DNA of 18,222 nucleotides from CAIPFQ01 sp035480615 (GTDB lineage: Bacteria > Chlamydiota > Chlamydiia > Chlamydiales > SM23-39): NCBI GenBank assembly GCA_035480615.1, contig DATIHO010000069.1, positions 1 to 18,222 on the forward strand, given 5' to 3'. The notes beneath the pieces are model-generated. The model worked only from the letters and a program-made list of their open reading frames with translations, did no database searches and had not been told where the DNA came from. The first letter of the stretch is position 1, and each line of letters opens with the position of its first letter. The translations under genes and the position numbers were made by a program. This document shows, piece by piece, positions 7,744-14,684 of the stretch.

Positions 7744-8540
7744 GAGCCAAGTATAAAGCAGAGTTCAGCTGAAATGCGCAATTCATCGTTGTTATGGGTG
7801 GGTCCTCGATGAACCAAATTCATATCAAAAATGATGCACGATCCCTTAGAGAGCTCGATGGGAGACATGAAATTCTTCTCATTTTCTTTCAACCAAGCGC
7901 TGCTGATGGAGGGGCGGCGACCGTATTCTGTTTGCTCGACAACGGTGGGGATTTCCATTTGATGGGAATGGGGAATCACCTGGAGAGTCGCGTTGGGAGT
8001 GCATCCCTTGAGTGGGATCCAAATTTTGATGCAATCCTTCAGATAATTAAATGGGAACGGAATTTTCGGATCGTACCCCTCTTCAAATTCGAGGACCCAA
8101 AAACTAGCATCTCGATGGGGCCTGCCCGCATCGGGCTTCCCAGGCCTTACACAGCGCCAATAAATAGCTATGTCCTTAAGCGTCAATGACTTATTAACTT
8201 CACATTCCTGTGGATAGACCACGTTGACAGCGGATCGAGCCCGGTCGAATTCCACACGTATATTTTGATCTGCCCAGGCGTGGATTTTCTCGGCGAGTTC
8301 TTTGGGGAAGACCCGAAAGGCGCGCGTCATCTCTTTCGACCAAACGGAATCGGGGATCGTCTGTGCAATTTCTTCCAGGGAATTTGACTTGACAAACTCT
8401 GTACCCAGTTTGCGAATATGTTCTTCGATATGGGCAAGCATGAGATTGCGAATTTCTTGGGGGAACGCTTTAGTAGCAAATCCCTTCTCGTCGAATTCTC
8501 TCTTCAAGGGACTCATCTTTAAAACTACTGAACTATCCAT
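7740..8540 (-). CDS. Phytanoyl-CoA dioxygenase (PhyH) family Fe(II)/2-oxoglutarate oxygenase
   Basis: Probable non-haem iron oxygenase, 266 residues, first gene of the long minus-strand operon. The iron ligands are readable: H142 and D144 in GRPHRDASFW (HxD), and H244 in MNLVHRGPTHN; R255 in LRISAELCF fits the 2-oxoglutarate-binding arginine. KIWIPLKGCTPNATLQVIP lies between, as in PhyH proteins. The physiological substrate is not phytanoyl-CoA here; the context suggests hydroxylation or another oxidation of a sugar or lipid part of the glycan (inference). Start ATG 8540 has AGGAG at 8550-8554. Its stop overlaps the next gene's start (ATGA). Confidence 0.86.
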   Translation of the reverse strand: MDSSVVLKMSPLKREFDEKGFATKAFPQEIRNLMLAHIEEHIRKLGTEFVKSNSLEEIAQTIPDSVWSKEMTRAFRVFPKELAEKIHAWADQNIRVEFDRARSAVNVVYPQECEVNKSLTLKDIAIYWRCVRPGKPDAGRPHRDASFWVLEFEEGYDPKIPFPFNYLKDCIKIWIPLKGCTPNATLQVIPHSHQMEIPTVVEQTEYGRRPSISSAWLKENEKNFMSPIELSKGSCIIFDMNLVHRGPTHNNDELRISAELCFILGS

Positions 8541-8619
8541 ATATTTACACTCCTAATCCGACCAAACATAGCAGATGAGTGTCTTTGCCATAAAGACGTT
8601 TTTCTATATACTCTGCGTC
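8541..8619. other. Divergent promoter region between operons
   Basis: About 80 bases between the PhyH gene (minus) and the SDR gene (plus). The plus-strand promoter is described separately. For the minus strand only the ribosome binding site AGGAG (8550-8554, nine bases before the ATG) is clear; a TATGTT on the minus strand could be a weak -10 but lacks a good -35. Confidence 0.45.
8585..8612 (+). promoter_or_regulatory. Sigma-70-type promoter, probably giving a leaderless mRNA
   Basis: TTGCCA (8585-8590) and TATACT (8607-8612) are separated by 16 bases, close to the TTGACA/TATAAT consensus. The expected transcription start, about seven bases past the -10, is 8619-8620, on or next to the ATG at 8620. 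No Shine-Dalgarno sequence precedes that ATG, which is what a leaderless transcript would look like. Prediction by eye only. Confidence 0.5.
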
Positions 8620-9585
8620 ATGTTGAGCAAGAAATATCTAGTCACAGGTGGTACTGGATTTATCGGTGTCGCACTGGTGACGCGATTGGTCAAGGAGGGC
8701 TGCCGAGTCCGCGTTCTTGACAATGATCTTAGAGGCTCTGCTAGCCGTTTAGCGACAATTTCAGACAAAATTGAAATTTTCTCGGGAGACATCCGCAATT
8801 TGGCCGATGTTGAAAAAGCTTGTGAGGGGATCGATTGTGTCTTTCACTTGGCCTATCTCAATGGAACGGAGTTCTTCTATACGAAACCCGAGCTTGTTTT
8901 AGAAATTGCCGTCAAAGGAATGATGAATATCATAGATGCCTGCTTGAAACATGGCATCAAAGAACTTTTCCTTGCGTCCAGCTCAGAAGTCTATCAAACA
9001 CCACCCAATGTCCCCACTGATGAAACCGTGGCCTTAAGCATCCCCAACCCTTTGAACCCACGCTATTCTTATGGGGGAGGGAAGATCATATGCGAGTTAA
9101 TGGCGCTAAATTATGGCCGCAAGAACTTTTCTCGTGTGATCGTTTTCCGCCCACATAATGTTTATGGACCAGATATGGGTTTTGAGCATGTAATCCCTCA
9201 GTTTGCTCTAAGAATGAAGAAGTTATGCCGAGAAACTCCAGGGATAATCCCCTTTCCAATTGAAGGGAATGGGCTGGAAACAAGGTCTTTTGTCTATATC
9301 GATGATTTCATAGATGGTCTTATGATTTTGCTTGGGAAAGGAGAGCATCTCAATATTTATCATATTGGAACCCGCGATGAAGTCACGATTGCCGAAGTCG
9401 CCCAAACTGTCGCTTCTTGTTTCAATAAAGAGATTAGCCTGGTTCCAGGTCCTATCAAACCGGGCGGAACACTGCGCCGGTGTCCCGACATTTCAAAATT
9501 GGAAACTCTAGGTTATTCCCCAAAAACATCGCTTGCTGACGGAGTTGCCCTCACGGTCAAATGGTATGAGTCACAGCAAATCTAA
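8620..9585 (+). CDS. NAD-dependent epimerase/dehydratase (SDR)
   Basis: Extended SDR of 321 residues acting on an NDP-sugar. GGTGFIG (10-16) is the dinucleotide loop, LASSSEVYQTP holds the active-site serine region, and Y151 and K155 in YGGGK are the catalytic pair. FRPHNVYGPDMGFEHVIPQF and ETRSFVYIDDFIDGL are the usual C-terminal motifs. The frame is open upstream to an ATG at 8575, but the family begins directly at the first beta strand, matching the ATG at 8620, and a promoter -10 lies between the two. It overlaps the downstream GtrA-like gene by 20 bases. Exact chemistry is not predictable. Confidence 0.85.
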   Translation: MLSKKYLVTGGTGFIGVALVTRLVKEGCRVRVLDNDLRGSASRLATISDKIEIFSGDIRNLADVEKACEGIDCVFHLAYLNGTEFFYTKPELVLEIAVKGMMNIIDACLKHGIKELFLASSSEVYQTPPNVPTDETVALSIPNPLNPRYSYGGGKIICELMALNYGRKNFSRVIVFRPHNVYGPDMGFEHVIPQFALRMKKLCRETPGIIPFPIEGNGLETRSFVYIDDFIDGLMILLGKGEHLNIYHIGTRDEVTIAEVAQTVASCFNKEISLVPGPIKPGGTLRRCPDISKLETLGYSPKTSLADGVALTVKWYESQQI

Positions 9586-9961
9586 ATTGTTGATTATCCA
9601 GCTCTTCTTGTACTTCTGGGTGGGGGCGGTTTGCTGTTGTATCGATTTGGGGGTTTTTGCTTGTCTCTCCTGGCTTGAGTTATTGCCTCTAGTTCTGGCC
9701 TCTGCCCTCTCTTTTATTTTGGCCACACTGATTAACTATCTCCTGTCATTCAAGTTTGTCTTCGACGGGGGCAATCTTCCTCGCATCAACCAAATTGCAA
9801 GACTCTTTCTCGTGAGTCTCATCGGCCTTGCGATCAATTCTCTCTTCTTTTGGGCTCTCCTCGTTAATAGTGCAATGACGCCGGTTTTAGCAAAATTTAT
9901 TGCCATAGGAGCGACTTTCTTCTGGAATTTTTGGGGGCGAAAAAAATTCGTCTATGCCTGA
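9566..9961 (+). CDS. GtrA-family membrane protein
   Basis: Small polytopic inner-membrane protein of about 131 residues with four hydrophobic segments, typical of GtrA/DPMS3-like proteins. GtrA of phage and O-antigen modification systems is thought to flip undecaprenyl-phosphate-linked sugar across the membrane. Family marks are the NYLLSFKFVF motif after the second segment and the closing FFWNFWGRKKFVY. The ATG at 9566 (within the end of the SDR gene) is preferred over an upstream TTG at 9533. The stop overlaps the convergent small SDR gene by ten bases. A DPM1/GtrB-like GT2 lies about 800 bases away on the other strand, the usual partner of GtrA. Confidence 0.8.
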   Translation: MSHSKSKLLIIQLFLYFWVGAVCCCIDLGVFACLSWLELLPLVLASALSFILATLINYLLSFKFVFDGGNLPRINQIARLFLVSLIGLAINSLFFWALLVNSAMTPVLAKFIAIGATFFWNFWGRKKFVYA

Positions 9962-10725
9962 CGGGACTGAATGTAACGCTGCGCTGTCTCCAACGAAGTA
10001 GGCATCGGGTAGAGAGCGTGTATCTTGGTGTTTGAGATATCGTATTGGTGGAGCGATTCCGCCTGAGTCTTGAATTGAAAAGGAACCATAGGCTGTAAGT
10101 CTCTCAACTTCACGCCGCCATGGCCCGTAATGTTAAAAATTTCTCGCTTCACTCCACTCTCAATTAGAAAAGCGACAATCCTCGCAATCGTTTGGGTGTC
10201 AACAAGAGAAATCTTTGAATCTAAGGACATAAAAACCGGATTTTGATTCAAAAGGTCAAAGATTGGACCCTTTTTTAACCCATTCCCAATGACTGTCCCT
10301 AATCGTAAAATCAGAGCATTGCGGGCATATTTTTCTACCAACCTCTCTGCTACCCACTTATGAAATCCGTAGGCATCCAATTTAAGGTAATCAATTGGAA
10401 TATTTTCATGATTCAGTTCGGGATTTTGACGATGATTGTACACATCGATAGTTGACATATAGATATACATATCGGTTTTGAAATCAAATAGAGACCTCTG
10501 AACAGAGTCCACACTAGCTCCAAAATCCCATTTCGGATCTTGGTTTGCCTTAAAGCGGTAGGAATTGCCATTGCAATTGATCACCACTTTGGCAGACGAA
10601 CCGATGTATTGGTCGTAATTCTTCGAGTGAAGGGATAAGCAATCTGCTCCCAAAAATCTAAGATACTCAACAACCGCAGAACCGACGAGTCCTGTCCCCC
10701 CTAGAATGATGTAATCAAACTGCAT
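9952..10725 (-). CDS. Small NAD(P)-dependent sugar epimerase/reductase (SDR)
   Basis: SDR of 257 residues, shorter than the other four SDRs here (320-330) and with a reduced C-terminal domain, in the size range of RmlD-type reductases. GGTGLVG (9-15) is the dinucleotide loop; YMSTIDVY (89-96) and Y119/K123 in YGFHK form the active site; LRLGTVIGNGLKKGPI follows. The ATG at 10725 is chosen because AGGT at 10731-10734 precedes it, overlapping the stop of the GT2 gene; the frame also opens at a TTG at 10743. It is the last gene of the four-gene minus-strand operon. It may reduce a 4-keto sugar produced for the C-methyltransferase pathway (inference). Confidence 0.78.
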   Translation of the reverse strand: MQFDYIILGGTGLVGSAVVEYLRFLGADCLSLHSKNYDQYIGSSAKVVINCNGNSYRFKANQDPKWDFGASVDSVQRSLFDFKTDMYIYMSTIDVYNHRQNPELNHENIPIDYLKLDAYGFHKWVAERLVEKYARNALILRLGTVIGNGLKKGPIFDLLNQNPVFMSLDSKISLVDTQTIARIVAFLIESGVKREIFNITGHGGVKLRDLQPMVPFQFKTQAESLHQYDISNTKIHALYPMPTSLETAQRYIQSRQA

Positions 10726-10732
10726 GGGCAAC

Positions 10733-11509
10733 CTAATTGGCAACGGCCTGAGAACTAAACCGCTTTTGCCACCACTTTCTAGGTAGGCGAATCAGACGGC
10801 TATGGAAAAAAGCGAGTAAAAACCAAGGCAGATAAACAAATAGAGAACGGAAAACCTTAAAATTGGATTTCCCATGCTGCCGGTCGCGCCAAATGGTGGG
10901 GATATCCTTAATTCGTCCCCCCAAGCAATGCGCCTTCACTACAATTTCCAAAGTCACACTAAAACTCACAGTACTTTGGAGCTTCATATTTTTAACGAGC
11001 TTTGCTGAATACATTTTGAAACTATTCGTAGAATCGGAGGTGGGAATACCAATGATATACCGGAGTAAAAAATTAGCGATTTTTGGGATCCATATTTTAA
11101 ACAATACCACATTTTGGATCACTTGGGAGCCTCCGCGACAGTACCTCGAGGGGCTAACGACGTCTACCCCCGCCGCCATAAGGCGCAGCATTTCAGGGAT
11201 TTGCGTTACATCGTCGCAAAGATCGGCCATCAACACTAAAATATTGCTCCCCTGGGCCTGGTTAAAACCCGTGCGGATAGCCCCAGAAGGTCCTCTTGCG
11301 ACATTATTTTTTATTAATCTCATGTTGGGGTACTGGCAGATCAATTTTTGTGCCACCGGCACAGTAGTATCTTCATCGAAGTCAAATACGATTAAAATCT
11401 CGCAAGAACAAGAAAGGTGTTCTTTCAGTTTCAACAATGTAGCAGATATGTTTCGATCTTCGTTATAAACGGGAATAACAATGGTCAGATCAATTGAAGA
11501 TCCAATCAT
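10733..11509 (-). CDS. Family 2 glycosyltransferase, DPM1/GtrB-like
   Basis: Likely transfers a sugar from an NDP donor to polyprenyl phosphate on the cytoplasmic side of the inner membrane. The protein has 258 residues. The GT2 start LTIVIPVYNEDRNI (8-21), the nucleotide-region VFDFDEDTT (41-49), the DXD-equivalent ADLCDD (95-100) and the DPM1-like ARGPSGAIRTGF (71-82) are all visible, as is the late RDRQHGKSNFK (208-218) loop. One hydrophobic stretch near the C-terminus (about 223-236) could dip into the membrane. The start overlaps the C-methyltransferase stop as ATGA (11506-11509). With the nearby GtrA-like protein it would make a GtrB/GtrA pair, though the two are on opposite strands. 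Confidence 0.85.
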   Translation of the reverse strand: MIGSSIDLTIVIPVYNEDRNISATLLKLKEHLSCSCEILIVFDFDEDTTVPVAQKLICQYPNMRLIKNNVARGPSGAIRTGFNQAQGSNILVLMADLCDDVTQIPEMLRLMAAGVDVVSPSRYCRGGSQVIQNVVLFKIWIPKIANFLLRYIIGIPTSDSTNSFKMYSAKLVKNMKLQSTVSFSVTLEIVVKAHCLGGRIKDIPTIWRDRQHGKSNFKVFRSLFVYLPWFLLAFFHSRLIRLPRKWWQKRFSSQAVAN

Positions 11510-12744
11510 GGTACAATCCTAGGAAAAGGAATTGGCACAATAAACTTTCCCCCACGTCGAATATATTCACTATTCTTAAGAAAAAATTCTAAGTAGTTCC
11601 AGGTTAAGAGAAGTGCATATTCGGGCATTTCTTCCAAAAATCTCTCTTCGCTAACAATGGGGATATGGGAACCTGGAGTCAACAAACCCTGTTTTAATTC
11701 GTTTGTTTCTGCGATTTTGTTCACCAGATCGGGTTTAATATTAAAGTAATTGAGCAGCGTGTTGCCTTTCGCTGGAGCTCCATATCCCCCAATCCGCGAA
11801 CCTGTCTCCTGCAATTCACGCATCAATTTCAGTACTTCTGATTTAATCTTATTGACCTGGTCAGCGTATCCTGTGTAGCGTTCCACATTCCCCACGCCCC
11901 ATTTTGCTTCCATCTCAAGCATCTCTCTAACGGACGATAAAACAGCCCGAGGACCTTTGATTTTTTGGGCAAATACGCGGAGAGCAGGACCCGATGCCCC
12001 AAAAGGAACCCTCACCACATCAAAGACTTCCAGCCCATGCGAAGCCAAAAAGCGGACAACAGGAGTAAGACTTAAATAACAGAGATGCTCATGGTAAATT
12101 GTATCGAACAAAGTTTGATCAATTACATCGATTAAGTACGATGCCTCAATAATGAAAACACCATCATCGCTTAACAGCGGAGCAATACCATCGGTAAATC
12201 TGCTGATGTTATCGACATGAGGAAACACATTTGTCGCCGTGGCAATTTTGACTTTACCGCAATCTCGCACAATGGATTTAGCAATTTCAGGGGAAAAGAA
12301 GCCCTTAAAGACCCTAAATCCAGCTTTAGCAGCTATATCGGCGACTTTTGATGGCTCCACACCTACCTTAACCAGCTCGGAGGATGAGTAGCCGCTCAGT
12401 AAAATCCCATCATTGCATCCAATGTCGACAACGACATCTCCCTTTTTTAGCTCGAAACGCTCAGTGATTTGGGTCGCCAATTGAGCGTAATGATTCTTCA
12501 GTGCCTTTGAGCTCGATGCCAAATAGACATACTCATGGAAGATTTTCTCCGCGGAAACTACATCGAGCAACTGAACGAGAAAACAATTTTCACAGAGGTA
12601 GACGTCGAGAGGAAATTTTTCCTCCTCTGCAATCTTTGCGGCTGGGAGAAAACTATTTGAGGGAGGCTGGTCACCCAAGGACAAAAACTTGAATAATCGA
12701 TCCGATTGGCAATAGCGACATGTAGTATTTTTATGAGCTGTCAT
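11506..12744 (-). CDS. Zinc-binding sugar C-methyltransferase (TylC3/EvaC/NovU type)
   Basis: SAM-dependent enzyme of 412 residues of the family that adds a methyl branch to a carbon of an NDP-4-keto sugar. The N-terminal zinc site is C9/C12 and C51/C54, with the LGDQPPSN motif between. The SAM loop is VVDIGCNDG (105-113). IYHEHLCYLS (216-225) matches the active-site Y-x-E-H of this family (Y217, E219, H220). The C-terminal domain shows GYGAPAKGNTLLNY (320-333). Length and domain order are complete. The ATG at 12744 is chosen because it overlaps the dehydrogenase stop as ATGA (12741-12744); the longer frame from 12792 would run deep into that gene. The product would be a branched-chain sugar. 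Confidence 0.88.
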   Translation of the reverse strand: MTAHKNTTCRYCQSDRLFKFLSLGDQPPSNSFLPAAKIAEEEKFPLDVYLCENCFLVQLLDVVSAEKIFHEYVYLASSSKALKNHYAQLATQITERFELKKGDVVVDIGCNDGILLSGYSSSELVKVGVEPSKVADIAAKAGFRVFKGFFSPEIAKSIVRDCGKVKIATATNVFPHVDNISRFTDGIAPLLSDDGVFIIEASYLIDVIDQTLFDTIYHEHLCYLSLTPVVRFLASHGLEVFDVVRVPFGASGPALRVFAQKIKGPRAVLSSVREMLEMEAKWGVGNVERYTGYADQVNKIKSEVLKLMRELQETGSRIGGYGAPAKGNTLLNYFNIKPDLVNKIAETNELKQGLLTPGSHIPIVSEERFLEEMPEYALLLTWNYLEFFLKNSEYIRRGGKFIVPIPFPRIVP

Positions 12745-13949
12745 TTTATTAAACTCACTGGTTTCAATGAGGTATTGATGAATCCCCAACAATCGATCAC
12801 TTTTTTATCTGCAAAATCGACATCTCGGTACAAAGCATGTGGACATCCAATAAAAATCAATTCCGAAGTATCCAAGACTTTTTCGAGCGATGCAAACTGC
12901 GGATTGCGAATATATGGATCGGTGCATAAAACATGCGCGTTCTCGTACTGCAATAACCTCCACAATTTGTAAGCTAAAGATTCACGGTTATCATCATTGT
13001 TAGGTTTAAAAGTCATCCCCAAGATACCCACGCGCATCCCGGATAGATTGTGCTCTTGTTTCGCTTTATCGACCAAAAAATTAGGCAGAGTTTCATTGAC
13101 AAGCATAGCTGCATTTCCCAGCGCAAAATTTTGTCTATTGAATGCGGCGAGCTGCATCGTATCCTTAAAAAGACAAGGTCCTGCAGCAAAACCGGCAGTG
13201 GGAAAATCTGCTGCTCTCGGATAGTTTCGTGTCATCGCCTCTCGAATCCGGTAAAAATCCATCCCCTTTTCTTGTGCCATCATGTAAAACTGATTGGCCA
13301 CAGCAAAGCGGATGTAGCGCCATGTGTTTGTGAACAGTTTAGCTATCTCAGCTTCAATCATTTCTAGTTCAATCACTTCCCTTGCGATGGTAGAAAAAAC
13401 TAGCCTTGCCACTTCGATCGAAGTTTCATTGACTCCAGAGATGATTTGAGGGAGCTCATGTAGCTCCTGAATCGCATATCCTTGGGCTATCCGTTCGGGG
13501 CAGAAACTAACGCCGACGTTTAAACCTGCCGCACACAGGGTATCGTAGATTTTTTTCGATGTACCGGGGAATAGGGTGCTGCGCAAAATCACAACTTGGC
13601 CATTGCGCAAATGGGGTAGAATTTGTTGAATTGTATCGAAAACAGGCTTCAAATCGGGATTGAGGTGCTCATCTACTGGAGTGCCAATTGTCAGGATAAT
13701 TACGTCGCTTTCTTCAAGAGCTCTGTGTTTTGCAGTGAAACGTAAATTCTTCCCAAGCAAAGACTTCAGCAATTCGGGGCCCCCTTCTTCTTTGAAGGGA
13801 AAAATGCCTTTTTCCAGGTCGGTTATTTTTCTCTGATCGATGTCGACAATGGTGACATTGAAACCGTTCTTTGCCAAAACCATCGAAAGGGGAAGGCCTA
13901 CGTGTCCCGCGCCTCCCACAACCGCAATACGTAAGGGTGAATTATGCAT
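12741..13949 (-). CDS. Nucleotide-sugar dehydrogenase (UDP-ManNAc/UDP-Glc dehydrogenase family)
   Basis: NAD-dependent four-electron dehydrogenase making an NDP-uronic acid, 402 residues. GGAGHVGLP (12-20) binds NAD; TIGTPVDEHLNPDL and LRSTLFPGT follow; FCPERIAQGYA (149-159) contains the conserved CPER; FTNTWRYIRFA (206-216) corresponds to the K/N-bearing helix (K204, N208); the catalytic cysteine is C259 in FAAGPCLFKD (254-263); GMTFKPNNDDNRES (311-324) is the C-terminal NAD-side motif. The GPCLFKD form is closest to WecC-type enzymes, but the substrate is not certain. The frame extends upstream to 14066 through a repeat-like region; the ATG at 13949 is used because the Rossmann strand begins seven residues later. 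It heads an operon with a C-methyltransferase. Confidence 0.88.
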   Translation of the reverse strand: MHNSPLRIAVVGGAGHVGLPLSMVLAKNGFNVTIVDIDQRKITDLEKGIFPFKEEGGPELLKSLLGKNLRFTAKHRALEESDVIILTIGTPVDEHLNPDLKPVFDTIQQILPHLRNGQVVILRSTLFPGTSKKIYDTLCAAGLNVGVSFCPERIAQGYAIQELHELPQIISGVNETSIEVARLVFSTIAREVIELEMIEAEIAKLFTNTWRYIRFAVANQFYMMAQEKGMDFYRIREAMTRNYPRAADFPTAGFAAGPCLFKDTMQLAAFNRQNFALGNAAMLVNETLPNFLVDKAKQEHNLSGMRVGILGMTFKPNNDDNRESLAYKLWRLLQYENAHVLCTDPYIRNPQFASLEKVLDTSELIFIGCPHALYRDVDFADKKVIDCWGFINTSLKPVSLIK

Positions 13950-14008
13950 TGAAACTAAGTCTCCAAAAACAGTGGATCTTATACCGCGACCGCCCAAAAA
14001 GCGTGAAT

Positions 14009-14108
14009 CTGCCGACGTCGGGCAGCCACTGAATTTGGTCCCGCCTGCATCGCTCAACTTAGTCAAGTTGAGCTGCTTCGGCGCCGGCTACGCCTGGTCC
14101 AAATTCAG
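14009..14108 (-). repeat. Nested inverted-repeat element in the leader
   Basis: Outer arms CTGAATTTGGTCC (14029-14041) and GGTCCAAATTCAG (14096-14108) pair over 13 positions with one mismatch. Inside lies a perfect 9-base hairpin, GCTCAACTT and AAGTTGAGC (14052-14060, 14065-14073), with a 4-base loop. A third inverted repeat, CTGCC/GGCAG around GACGTCG (14009-14025), flanks it. As minus-strand RNA this would fold into a long stem enclosing a second stem. It could be a structured leader, a small RNA, or a dispersed palindromic repeat (MITE- or REP-like). I do not recognise a known riboswitch. Confidence 0.7.
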
Positions 14109-14148
14109 GGCGCCTCCTTGGCATTTTTCACACTTTTTGAACAGTCGC

Positions 14149-14157
14149 AGTATAACA
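14149..14157 (-). promoter_or_regulatory. Extended -10 promoter element
   Basis: On the minus strand the bases read TGTTATACT: a TATACT hexamer preceded by TGn, the extended -10 form that can work without a good -35. No consensus -35 lies 16-18 bases upstream. Transcription would begin near 14142, leaving a leader of about 190 bases before the dehydrogenase ATG at 13949. Confidence 0.4.
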
Positions 14158-14186
14158 AGATCAAATATATTTAGCTAGCAGCCCGA

Positions 14187-14684
14187 TCACATCTTGTTTT
14201 GTCTATCCTGGAGTATTGGATCATTCCACACTGTTGCCACTTCATCGGAAAGAGGTTTTATTTCTACTAGAATTTGGTGGATTGCATTTCTTATTTCTTC
14301 TTTCCGCTCAAGAGGCATAGTCTGTAACGACTCATTGAAGCTGATAATTTTCTGCGGCAGACTTCCCTTCATCATATCGGCGCACCGGTACAGTACCGTC
14401 CCGAGAGGCTTCATCAGCCAAACCACAGGAATCATGATAAAAAACATCAGAACGATGAAATGCGTTAAGGGAAGCCGTTTTTTTGAAGCGGAGGGCTCGG
14501 GCAAAAGCAACTCCTCTAAATTGGCCCTTCGAAGTCGCTCTAAGACTTCGGTTCGCCTTTTCTGGAGCAACTCAAAAAGTTCAGAAATATTTTCACTGCT
14601 CTCGACAATCCTCAACTCCTTGATTATCCCATGAAATGTCCCCTCCTTCTTGAAGACTAGAATAGGAAATTTCTCCTCATCCAT
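14187..14684 (-). CDS. Unknown protein with one membrane segment
   Basis: Not recognised. The protein has 165 residues. A cytoplasmic-looking N-terminal part has a charged, heptad-like helix (about 32-60, rich in E, R and L). A hydrophobic segment follows at about 73-91 (LTHFIVLMFFIMIPVVWL), then a mixed C-terminal helix. There is no enzyme motif. The start (ATG 14684, with AGGTG at 14689-14693) overlaps the end of the GT-C gene by eight bases, so it is co-translated with that glycosyltransferase and may be a small partner of it. The N-terminal 30 residues have alternating beta-like character. Confidence 0.7.
   Translation of the reverse strand: MDEEKFPILVFKKEGTFHGIIKELRIVESSENISELFELLQKRRTEVLERLRRANLEELLLPEPSASKKRLPLTHFIVLMFFIMIPVVWLMKPLGTVLYRCADMMKGSLPQKIISFNESLQTMPLERKEEIRNAIHQILVEIKPLSDEVATVWNDPILQDRQNKM

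Larger units (their letters stand above)
13950..14186. other. Leader/intergenic region with inverted repeats
   Basis: This 237-base gap upstream of the dehydrogenase gene (minus strand) is more G+C rich in its centre than the genes around it. It holds a probable extended -10 promoter (14149-14157) and the nested inverted-repeat element at 14009-14108. Open frames cross it on both strands, but none has a start signal or recognisable product, so I see no gene here. GGAG at 13961-13964, eleven bases from the ATG, is a rather distant ribosome binding site. Confidence 0.6.

Noticed and set aside
13950..14066. N-terminal extension of the dehydrogenase by 39 residues
   Set aside because: The NAD-binding strand begins seven residues after the ATG at 13949, and the extension is encoded by inverted-repeat sequence.
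13840..14178. Plus-strand frame through the leader and the start of the dehydrogenase gene
   Set aside because: Half of it is antisense to the dehydrogenase and half crosses the inverted-repeat element; no ribosome binding site or family resemblance.
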